NCBI GenBank assembly: GCA_007571115.1
Contig: RKSA01000232.1
Location: 1 to 17,466 of the forward strand
DNA: 17,466 nt
Source: Gammaproteobacteria bacterium
Lineage (GTDB): Bacteria; Pseudomonadota; Gammaproteobacteria; Pseudomonadales; Pseudohongiellaceae
Reading direction: 5' to 3'
The first letter of the stretch is position 1; each line of letters starts with the position of its first letter. Shown here piece after piece: positions 1 to 6,137 of the stretch. Position numbers and translations under genes: made by a program. Below the pieces are notes generated by a model. That model was given only the letters and a program-made list of their open reading frames with translations, was not told where the DNA came from and made no database searches.

Positions 1-42
1 TTTCAAGATCGCGGGCTCAAGTTTCAAGATCGCAGGCTCAAG
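1..42. repeat. 21-bp tandem duplication upstream of rplM
   Basis: Positions 1-21 and 22-42 are the same 21-base unit with one difference (gcggg versus gcagg). The array begins at the window edge, so more copies may lie to the left. It sits directly before the candidate rplM promoter. Function unknown. Confidence 0.85.
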
Positions 43-71
43 TTGCATCTGTTGCAACGCTCAGGTACCAT
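43..71 (+). promoter_or_regulatory. Candidate rplM-rpsI promoter
   Basis: A TTGCAT hexamer (43-48) and a TACCAT hexamer (66-71) are separated by exactly 17 bases, a sigma-70-like arrangement with three and four consensus matches. It would start transcription about 30 bases before the rplM ATG. This is only a motif match; a promoter further left, outside the window, is equally possible. Confidence 0.3.
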
Positions 72-106
72 CCGCGCTCCTTGCAATGTCATGGTGTGAT
101 TGATCG

Positions 107-535
107 ATGAAGACCTATAGTGCGCGGGCCGAGGACGTGTCTCGCGACTGGCTGCTGGTGGATGCCGAAGGCCAGACCCTGGGCCGGGTGGCGAGCGCCA
201 TCGCCACGCGCCTGCGTGGCAAGCACAAGGCTGAATACACGCCTCATGTCGATACCGGTGATTTCGTCGTGGTCGTCAATGCCGACAAGGTCCGAGTGAC
301 CGGGAGGAAGGCGACCGGCAAGATCTACCATTCGCATTCGGGCTTTCCCGGCGGGCTGAAATCGATCTCCTTCGAGAAGCTGCTCGCCAAGTCGCCTGAG
401 CGGGTGATCCGCCTTGCGGTGCGTGGCATGATGCCGCGCAACCGGCTCGGCCGGGCGATGCTGAAGAAACTGAAGGTCTACGCCGGCGGCGAGCATCCCC
501 ATGCTGCGCAGCAGCCGCGCAGCATGGAATTGTGA
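107..535 (+). CDS. rplM: 50S ribosomal protein L13
   Basis: This is the large-subunit ribosomal protein L13, which binds 23S rRNA early in 50S assembly. The 142 residues match the usual bacterial length. Family hallmarks are visible: the DAEGQTLGRVAS segment near the N terminus, HVDTGDFVVVVNADKV in the middle, and the C-terminal RGMMPRNRLGRAMLKKLKVY followed by GGEHPHAAQQP. It is the first gene of the rplM-rpsI operon; in Escherichia coli, L13 represses its own operon. The ATG at 107 has no good Shine-Dalgarno sequence in front of it, which may matter for regulation, but the family N terminus (MKTYSA) fits this start. The gap to rpsI is unusually long. Confidence 0.98.
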   Translation: MKTYSARAEDVSRDWLLVDAEGQTLGRVASAIATRLRGKHKAEYTPHVDTGDFVVVVNADKVRVTGRKATGKIYHSHSGFPGGLKSISFEKLLAKSPERVIRLAVRGMMPRNRLGRAMLKKLKVYAGGEHPHAAQQPRSMEL

Positions 536-536
536 A

Positions 537-658
537 GCAGGGCTTACAAGGCGGGATTTGCAAGTCGGGATTTGTGACAGGGATTTGCAACAGGGATTTG
601 CAAACAGAGCTTGTAAACAGAATTTGCAAACGGCATTCATGAAACGGGATTCGCGCAG
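537..658 (+). repeat. Degenerate 13-14 bp tandem repeat between rplM and rpsI
   Basis: Nine head-to-tail units can be laid out (537-550, 551-564, 565-578, 579-591, 592-605, 606-618, 619-631, 632-645, 646-658) with an approximate consensus agggatttgcaaac. Units four and five are almost identical; the outer ones are more diverged. The array fills most of a gap that is usually only some tens of bases in gammaproteobacteria. It lies inside a transcribed operon, so the repeat would be present in the rplM-rpsI mRNA. No protein-coding role was recognised. Confidence 0.8.
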
Positions 659-684
659 GCAGCAACTGCACGAGCGCGAATCCC
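646..684 (+). promoter_or_regulatory. Hairpin ahead of rpsI
   Basis: GGGATTCGCGC at 646-656 is perfectly complementary to GCGCGAATCCC at 674-684. Inside the loop, GCAG (659-662) can pair with CTGC (666-669), extending the structure. The hairpin ends 16 bases before the rpsI ATG and is not followed by a T-run, so it is not a standard intrinsic terminator. It could be an mRNA processing site, a translational control element for S9, or a by-product of the repeat array. Confidence 0.55.
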
Positions 685-700
685 AAGAGCGCGAGTCAAG

Positions 701-1093
701 ATGGAAAGCAATCAGCATTACGGCACCGGTCGCCGCAAGACCTCCACCGCGCGAGTCTACCTGACTCGCGGCAGTGGCAACATCGTCGTCAACCAGCGTT
801 CCCTGGAACAGTATTTTGGCAGGGAAGTGGCGCGGATGATTGTTCGTCAGCCGCTGGAACTCGTCGACATGTCGGAACGCTTCGACGTCAAGGTCACCGT
901 GCGGGGCGGCGGCAGCTTCGGCCAGGCCGGCGCGATCCGCCACGGCATCACCCGGGCGCTCATCGACTACGACAGCGAACTCAAGCCAATGCTGCGCAAG
1001 GCCGGATTCGTCATCCGCGATGCCCGGGAAGTCGAACGCAAGAAAGTTGGCCTGCGCAAGGCGCGCAAGCGACCGCAGTATTCGAAGCGCTAG
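701..1093 (+). CDS. rpsI: 30S ribosomal protein S9
   Basis: This is the small-subunit protein S9, whose basic C-terminal tail reaches toward the P-site tRNA. The 130-residue length is normal. Hallmarks are the N-terminal YGTGRRKTSTARVYL, the central VRGGGSFGQAGAIRHGI, and the basic end ERKKVGLRKARKRPQYSKR terminating in the conserved SKR. It is co-directional with rplM, but the 165-base gap with repeats and a hairpin is atypical. The start at 701 gives the expected N terminus (MESNQHYGTG), although only a weak purine stretch precedes it. Confidence 0.98.
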   Translation: MESNQHYGTGRRKTSTARVYLTRGSGNIVVNQRSLEQYFGREVARMIVRQPLELVDMSERFDVKVTVRGGGSFGQAGAIRHGITRALIDYDSELKPMLRKAGFVIRDAREVERKKVGLRKARKRPQYSKR

Positions 1094-1178
1094 GAAGTGC
1101 CCCCTCGATGCGTTCGCTGCCTGGTGCGCGACCTGCGCGACAGGATGAGGGGCAACAAGACGAGGAGAGTGGCAGAAG

Positions 1179-1781
1179 GTGACCGACGATAGTGGCAAGA
1201 CCGCGCGCAGGCGTTTCCTGGTAGGCTCGACATCGGTGCTGGGAGGCGTTGGCGTCGCGGCTGCGGCAGTTCCTTTCGTCGGCTCCTGGAACCCAAGCGC
1301 CGAAGCGAGAGCGGCCGGCGCTCCGGTGCGCATCGATATCAGCAATTTGCTCGAAGGCGAACTGCTCGGCCCGATTCCCGCCTGGCGAGGCAGGCCGATT
1401 TTCGTCGTCCGCCGCGGCGAGGCTGCATTGCAGGCGCTTAACCGCGACCCCGACCGGCTCGCGGATCCACTCTCCGAAGAGCCGGAGCAGCCCGGCTACG
1501 CGCAAAACGAGTTTCGTTCGCGGCGCCCCGACGTGCTCGTGCTCGTCGGCCTTTGCCCGCATTTGTTCTGCTCTCCGACTCCCCACGTCGAATTGCGTCC
1601 CCAGCCGTTCGACAGCGAGTGGAATGGAGGCTTCTTCTGCCCCTGCCACGGTTCCCGCTTCGATCTGGCCGGCCGGGTCTACAGCGGCTCGCCGGCCTCG
1701 CGCAACATGGAAGTGCCACCGCATTCGTTCGAAAACGACAACGTGCTCGTGATCGGCGTCGACGAGGAGAATGCGGCATGA
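1179..1781 (+). CDS. petA: Ubiquinol-cytochrome c reductase Rieske iron-sulfur subunit
   Basis: This is the [2Fe-2S] subunit of the cytochrome bc1 complex; it takes electrons from ubiquinol and passes them to cytochrome c1. The N terminus has a twin-arginine export signal (RRRFLVGS, residues 10-17) followed by a hydrophobic anchor to about residue 35. The cluster-binding motifs are CPHLFC (C126, H128, C131) and CPCHGS (C154, C156, H157), giving the ligand and disulfide cysteines expected for a Rieske protein. The first motif is normally CTHLGC, so the T-to-P and G-to-F changes are unusual. The start is a GTG with AGGAG a little upstream. The stop overlaps the next ATG (ATGA), implying translational coupling with the cytochrome b/c1 gene. 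Confidence 0.96.
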   Translation: MTDDSGKTARRRFLVGSTSVLGGVGVAAAAVPFVGSWNPSAEARAAGAPVRIDISNLLEGELLGPIPAWRGRPIFVVRRGEAALQALNRDPDRLADPLSEEPEQPGYAQNEFRSRRPDVLVLVGLCPHLFCSPTPHVELRPQPFDSEWNGGFFCPCHGSRFDLAGRVYSGSPASRNMEVPPHSFENDNVLVIGVDEENAA

Positions 1782-3835
1782 ACGATCAGGCAGGCAAGGA
1801 GACGGCACGGCCTGGCGGGAAGTTGCGCTCCCGGGTGATCGCCGTGGTCGACTGGGTCGATGCCAGGCTGCCGATCGTCGCGGCCTGGGAAAAGCACATG
1901 TCGAAGTACCACGCGCCGAAGAATTTCAACTTCTGGTATTTCTTCGGCGTGCTTTCGCTGCTGGTGCTCGTCATCCAGATCCTTTCCGGAATCTGGCTGA
2001 CGATGAACTACACCGCGAGCGCCGACCGCGCTTTTGCCTCGGTCGAATACATCATGCGCGACGTCGAATGGGGCTGGCTGCTTCGCTACGTCCATTCGAC
2101 CGGCGCCTCCGCATTCTTTTTCGTCGTCTACGTCCACATGTTTCGCGGCCTGATGTATGGCTCGTACCAGCGGCCCCGGGAACTGATCTGGATTTTCGGC
2201 ATGGCGATCTATCTGGTGCTGGTCATGGAAGGCTTCCTCGGCTACGTGCTTCCCTGGGGGCAGATGTCGTACTGGGGCGCAAATGTCATCGTTTCGCTGC
2301 TCGGAGCGATTCCCGTCATCGGTGACGAATTGCTGATCTGGGTGCGTGGCGACTACCTGATTTCCGGCGCGACGCTGAACCGCTTTTTCGCCTTGCACGT
2401 GGTCGCCTTGCCATTGGTGCTGATCGCCCTCGTGGTGCTGCACATTCTCGCCCTGCACGAGGTCGGCTCGAACAACCCCGACGGCATCGAGATCAAGCAG
2501 AACAAGGGCCCCGACGGAGTTCCCGTCGATAGCGTGCCTTTCCATCCGTACTACACGCTGTTCCATGACCTTGGCGGAGTCGTGCTGTTCCTGATGGTGT
2601 TTTTCGCCGTGGTGTTCTTCGCCCCGGAAATGGGAGGCTATTTTCTCGAAATCGCGAATTTCCAGGAGGCCGATTCGCTGCGAACTCCCGAGCACGTTCC
2701 TCCGGTCTGGTACTACACGCCGTTCTACTCGATGCTGCGCGCCGTGACCGTGCCACTGTTCGGCATCGACGCCAAGTTCTGGGGCCTGCTGGTCATGGTT
2801 GGCGCCATCGCCATCCTGTTCCTGCTGCCCTGGCTCGACCGCAGCCCGGTGCGCTCGATGCGCTACAAGGGCTGGTACAGCCGGGTCGCGCTGCTGCTGT
2901 TCGTCGTCAGCTTCTTCATTCTTGGCGTGCTCGGCACCCAGACGGTCAGCCCGGCGCGAACCCTGCTCGCCCAGATCATGACCGTGGTCTATTTCCTCTA
3001 TTTCATCCTCATGCCCTGGTACACGCGAATCGAGAAGACAACCGAGCCGCCTGCCAGGCTCACCGGGCGCTGGATCAGCATTCCGCAACTGATCGGCAGC
3101 ATCGTGCTGCTCGCCCTGCTCGTGGTGTTGCCGCTGCTGCTTGTTTCTGGCCGCGCTGAAGCTGCCGGGGCGAGCAATGTCGAACTTGATCGGGCCGAAA
3201 CCGACTTCCTTGACAAGGGTTCGCTGCAACGGGGTTTCAACCACTACATGAACTACTGCGTGTCGTGCCACGCCCTGGGCTATGCGCGTTACGAACGAAC
3301 CGCCGACGATCTGGAAATTCCCCACGAACTCGTGCTGGAAAACCTCATTTTCGACGATTCGCTGATCGGCGACCTGATCGGCAACTCGATGTCCGAGCAG
3401 GACGCCAATGCCTGGTTCGGCGTCGTTCCGCCCGATCTGACGCTCATTGCGAGAGTGCGCGGCGCCGACTGGCTCTACACCTATCTGCGATCGTTCTACA
3501 ACGATCCCGCGCGTCCTTTCGGCGCCAACAACAAGATGTTCCCCAATGTCGGAATGCCGAACGTGCTGCACGAGCTGCAAGGCGACGTGCTTTGTGACGA
3601 TCATGGCAGCGGCGACCCCGCCCAGTGCGACCTGCGCCACGTCGAAGGCTCGGGGAGCATGACGCCGGTCGAGTTCGATGCCATGATCGGCGACATGGTG
3701 AACTTTCTCCACTACGTCGGCGAGCCCGTGCGCCATCGGCGCCAGCAGCTCGGAATTTGGGTATTGCTCTTTCTCGGCCTGCTCTATGGGTCCATCGCCC
3801 TGATGAGCCGGGAGTTTCGCAAGGACTACCACTGA
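1778..3835 (+). CDS. Fused cytochrome b / cytochrome c1 polyprotein of the bc1 complex
   Basis: One uninterrupted 685-codon frame encodes both remaining bc1 subunits. Residues 1-425 are cytochrome b: haem ligands H106, H120, H207 and H222, and the Qo loop reads PVWY at 309-312. Residues about 470-685 are cytochrome c1: haem-binding CVSCH at 494-498, the GMP segment supplying the likely axial Met593, and a C-terminal membrane anchor (about 657-676). Between them, residues 436-457 are a hydrophobic segment followed by SGRAEAAGAS, which looks like an internal signal peptide with an A-E-A cleavage site near 460-462. A cleaved b/c1 polyprotein (FbcH) is known from Bradyrhizobium; separate genes are usual in gammaproteobacteria. 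The ATG at 1778 has GAGGAG upstream and overlaps the petA stop. Confidence 0.95.
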   Translation: MNDQAGKETARPGGKLRSRVIAVVDWVDARLPIVAAWEKHMSKYHAPKNFNFWYFFGVLSLLVLVIQILSGIWLTMNYTASADRAFASVEYIMRDVEWGWLLRYVHSTGASAFFFVVYVHMFRGLMYGSYQRPRELIWIFGMAIYLVLVMEGFLGYVLPWGQMSYWGANVIVSLLGAIPVIGDELLIWVRGDYLISGATLNRFFALHVVALPLVLIALVVLHILALHEVGSNNPDGIEIKQNKGPDGVPVDSVPFHPYYTLFHDLGGVVLFLMVFFAVVFFAPEMGGYFLEIANFQEADSLRTPEHVPPVWYYTPFYSMLRAVTVPLFGIDAKFWGLLVMVGAIAILFLLPWLDRSPVRSMRYKGWYSRVALLLFVVSFFILGVLGTQTVSPARTLLAQIMTVVYFLYFILMPWYTRIEKTTEPPARLTGRWISIPQLIGSIVLLALLVVLPLLLVSGRAEAAGASNVELDRAETDFLDKGSLQRGFNHYMNYCVSCHALGYARYERTADDLEIPHELVLENLIFDDSLIGDLIGNSMSEQDANAWFGVVPPDLTLIARVRGADWLYTYLRSFYNDPARPFGANNKMFPNVGMPNVLHELQGDVLCDDHGSGDPAQCDLRHVEGSGSMTPVEFDAMIGDMVNFLHYVGEPVRHRRQQLGIWVLLFLGLLYGSIALMSREFRKDYH

Positions 3836-3867
3836 TCGGCCGGTAGCGGCCGCACACGAGGAGATCC

Positions 3868-4503
3868 ATGGGAGTTATCGCGAAACGGTCATCGATGACC
3901 TTCTATTCCGATCCGATCAGCCATTACAGCCATCGCGTCCGCATCGTTCTTGCCGAAAAGCAGATCACCGTCGATCTGCTCGATGTCGATTCCGACAACA
4001 TGCCCGAAGACCTGCTCGACCTGAATCCCTACAGCAGCCTGCCGATGCTCGTTGATCGCGACCTCGTGCTGTACGACGCTGACATCATCATGGAATATCT
4101 CGACGAGCGCTTCCCGCATCCGCCGCTGTTTCCGGTATATCCGGTGGCCCGGGCGCAAAGCCGACTGTGGATGTATCGCGTGCGGCGCGAATGGTACTCG
4201 CTCGCCGATTCCTTGCTCGCCAACGAGAGCGACGACGAGGAGCTCGAGCGGATGCGCGGCGAATTGCGCGACAGCCTCATCGCCACGGCGCCGATTTTCG
4301 GCCAGAAGCCCTTCTTCATGAGCGACGAGTTCACCATCGTCGATTGCTGTGTCACGCCGCTGCTGTGGCGCCTGCCGGTAATGGGAATCGAGCTGCCGCA
4401 CAACCGCATGACGAGGCCGCTGCTTGAATATCGCGACCGCCTGTTCAATCGCGATTCGGTCAAGGCGAGCCTGTCCGAACTCGAACGCGAGATGAGCGTC
4501 TAA
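3868..4503 (+). CDS. sspA: Stringent starvation protein A
   Basis: SspA is a glutathione S-transferase-fold protein that binds RNA polymerase and helps cells cope with nutrient limitation and acid stress. The 211-residue length is normal. The N-terminal thioredoxin-like half contains FYSDPISHYSHRVRIVLAEK and LNPYSSLPMLVDRDLVLYDA; the C-terminal helical half contains MSDEFTIVDCCVTPLLWRLP. AGGAG lies just before the ATG. It follows the bc1 genes by 32 bases, as in Pseudomonas, but the partner gene sspB that usually comes next is missing. The stop codon faces the convergent BON gene 12 bases away; TAAGC (4501-4505) and GCTTA (4514-4518) form a short inverted repeat over both stops. Confidence 0.94.
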   Translation: MGVIAKRSSMTFYSDPISHYSHRVRIVLAEKQITVDLLDVDSDNMPEDLLDLNPYSSLPMLVDRDLVLYDADIIMEYLDERFPHPPLFPVYPVARAQSRLWMYRVRREWYSLADSLLANESDDEELERMRGELRDSLIATAPIFGQKPFFMSDEFTIVDCCVTPLLWRLPVMGIELPHNRMTRPLLEYRDRLFNRDSVKASLSELEREMSV

Positions 4504-4515
4504 GCTGCCGGGCGC

Positions 4516-5088
4516 TTAGTCCAGGTACTCGAACACCTTGACGACTCGCGCCACTCCGCGGATGTCGCTGATCAGGTCGGCCGCCTGATCGCCGAGTTCC
4601 CTGTCGATCACGCCGAGCAGAAAGACCACGCCGTTTTCGGTCACAACGCGGATGTTGGCGTCGGCAACGCTTTCGTCAGTCAGCAGCAAGGCCCGTGCCT
4701 TGGTCGAAATCCACGCGTCATTGCTGCGCACGAGAAAGCCGGTATTGCCGGTGATCTCGATCTCGTCGTGAATTCGCCTGATTCGCGTGCTCGCCTCGCT
4801 GGCGACTTCGACGGCGAGCTGCTTCAATTCGGGGGAAGGCGCCTGGCCGACGAGCAATACCACGCCATTATGGGCTGTGACGTCGATGTTGGCGGTACGC
4901 AGCGCTTCGTCCCGGGCCGCGAGATTGGCCCGGATCAGCCTTTCGATCGCTTCGTCGGTGAAAAAGACACCCGTCGAACGCCGCGTGACATCTTCCTGCA
5001 GGCCTTCGTTGTCGACGGTCTCGACGAGCAGGCTGCCGCAGGAAACCGCGAGCAGTGGCGCGATGCAAGCCATCAGCAATCGCTTCAT
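4516..5088 (-). CDS. BON-domain outer-membrane lipoprotein (DolP/YraP-like)
   Basis: The protein is a predicted lipoprotein of 190 residues. The N terminus MKRLLMACIAPLLAVSCGS has a hydrophobic stretch ending at a lipobox-like AVSC. Two BON domains follow, around residues 40-110 (with HNGVVLLVGQA) and 115-190 (with ENGVVFLLGVID). BON domains bind phospholipid; the Escherichia coli relative DolP maintains outer-membrane integrity. The chosen ATG at 5088 has AGGAGAAG in front and yields a proper signal peptide, whereas an upstream in-frame ATG at 5136 would not. The gene overlaps the gmhA stop by ATGA and ends the lpoA-yraN-gmhA operon. Confidence 0.88.
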   Translation of the reverse strand: MKRLLMACIAPLLAVSCGSLLVETVDNEGLQEDVTRRSTGVFFTDEAIERLIRANLAARDEALRTANIDVTAHNGVVLLVGQAPSPELKQLAVEVASEASTRIRRIHDEIEITGNTGFLVRSNDAWISTKARALLLTDESVADANIRVVTENGVVFLLGVIDRELGDQAADLISDIRGVARVVKVFEYLD

Positions 5089-5681
5089 GTTTCTTCTCCT
5101 CCGAATATCGCTGTGTCGATGAAGTCGCACAGGCAATGGATAACGACCAGATGCACTTCCTGGATTCTCGCGGTGCGGTTCGACGGTGCGCGAACCTCGA
5201 CATCGCGCTCGCCCAGCGCCGCAGCCATGCGGCCACCGTCGCGACCGGTCAGAGCGACCACGGTCATGTCGCGGTCGTGGGCGGCGTGGATGGCACGCAC
5301 GACATTGTCGGAGCCGCCGCTCGTCGAAATCGCGAGCAGGATATCGTCCTGCCTGCCGAGGGCGAAGACCTGCTTGGCAAAGACCTCGCCGTATTCGTAG
5401 TCGTTAGCGATGGCGGTGATCGTCGAGCTGTCGGTGGTCAAGGCGATCGCCGGCATTCCGGGCCGTTCGCGTTCGAAACGGTTCAGCAGTTCCGCCGAGA
5501 AATGTTGCGCGTCGCCAGCCGAGCCGCCATTGCCGCAGCAGAGAATCTTGTTGCCCGCCAGCAGGCTGTCGACCATCGCCGCGCCGGCATCCTGGATTCG
5601 TGGCGGCAGCTCGTCGACGCAACGCTGCTTGACAGCGATGCTATCGACGAAATGCTGGGCGATTCGGGAACTCATGTCCAT
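5085..5681 (-). CDS. gmhA: SIS-domain phosphoheptose isomerase (GmhA/DiaA family)
   Basis: GmhA converts sedoheptulose 7-phosphate into D-glycero-D-manno-heptose 7-phosphate, the first step of heptose synthesis for lipopolysaccharide core. The 198-residue SIS-domain protein has the sugar-phosphate-binding CGNGGSAGDAQHF, the AISTSGGSDNV loop, and RIQEVHLVVIHCLCDFID; the histidines of QHFSAE and QEVH match zinc-ligand positions in GmhA. The close paralogue DiaA, an initiator-associating factor for DnaA, occupies the same locus in Escherichia coli, but the GGSAGDAQHF form and the MDM N terminus resemble the Pseudomonas protein annotated as GmhA. The start at 5681 has only a weak ribosome site; 5675 is an alternative. 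Confidence 0.88.
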   Translation of the reverse strand: MDMSSRIAQHFVDSIAVKQRCVDELPPRIQDAGAAMVDSLLAGNKILCCGNGGSAGDAQHFSAELLNRFERERPGMPAIALTTDSSTITAIANDYEYGEVFAKQVFALGRQDDILLAISTSGGSDNVVRAIHAAHDRDMTVVALTGRDGGRMAAALGERDVEVRAPSNRTARIQEVHLVVIHCLCDFIDTAIFGGEET

Positions 5682-5743
5682 GGGGGCAAATTCTTCAAGG
5701 CATCTTCCCTGTATCGGCCAGAACCGGGCGATCGTAACCGCAT

Positions 5744-6130
5744 TCAGGCGCCGGAGAAGGCGTCGCGAATCCAGTCGATCCGGTCGTCCTTTCCTTCGCT
5801 GCCGCCGGTGATCGCGACGATGTCGAAGCGGCAGGGCTGATCGTGCCAGTTGCGGAAGTTGAGGAACAGCGCCGCCGCGAGCCGCAGTTTGCGCTGCTTG
5901 GCAGGCCCGATCGTTTCGGCGGCATTGCCGTGGCGGTCGTTCCTGCGGTAGCGCACTTCGACGAACACCAGCTCGCCGCTGCGGTCGCGCATGACCAGAT
6001 CGATCTCGCCGGCGCGGCAATGGAAATTGGCCTGCACGAGGCGCAGCCCCTGCCTGCCGAGATAGCGCAGGGCGCGTTGCTCCTGCAAGCCGCCAAGCCG
6101 CCTCCGGTTGGCTGGTGGGCCGCCGCTCAT
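5744..6130 (-). CDS. yraN: YraN/UPF0102 family nuclease-fold protein
   Basis: This 128-residue protein belongs to the UPF0102/YraN family, which has a restriction-endonuclease-like fold and no firmly established role. The family core is visible: LRYLGRQGLRLVQANFHC, then the catalytic-looking GEIDLVMRD and LVFVEVRYRR, matching a D-(x)n-E-x-K/R arrangement. The start at 6130 (MSGGPP) lies just after the lpoA stop; an in-frame ATG at 6175 would overlap lpoA and is less likely. It is embedded in the conserved lpoA-yraN-gmhA-BON order. Confidence 0.92.
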   Translation of the reverse strand: MSGGPPANRRRLGGLQEQRALRYLGRQGLRLVQANFHCRAGEIDLVMRDRSGELVFVEVRYRRNDRHGNAAETIGPAKQRKLRLAAALFLNFRNWHDQPCRFDIVAITGGSEGKDDRIDWIRDAFSGA

Positions 6131-6137
6131 TGATCGC

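Noticed and set aside
88..98. GTCATGGTGTG upstream of rplM also occurs on the - strand within repeat copy 1 (9998-10008)
   Set aside because: Only 11 bases shared with nothing similar around it, and one base differs in copy 2; probably chance.
537..658. Tandem units considered as a CRISPR array
   Set aside because: Units are 13-14 bp, contiguous and degenerate, with no spacers and no cas genes.
1098..1154. Inverted repeat TGCCCCCTC / GAGGGGCA between rpsI and petA considered as a terminator
   Set aside because: No T-run follows, the arms need a bulge, and the loop is long. It could attenuate but cannot be called an intrinsic terminator.
1679..3832. Long open frame of about 717 codons on the - strand opposite the cytochrome b/c1 gene
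   Set aside because: It is antisense to a gene with clear family motifs; its His/Gln/Asp-rich low-complexity composition is the usual mirror of membrane-protein codons in GC-rich DNA.
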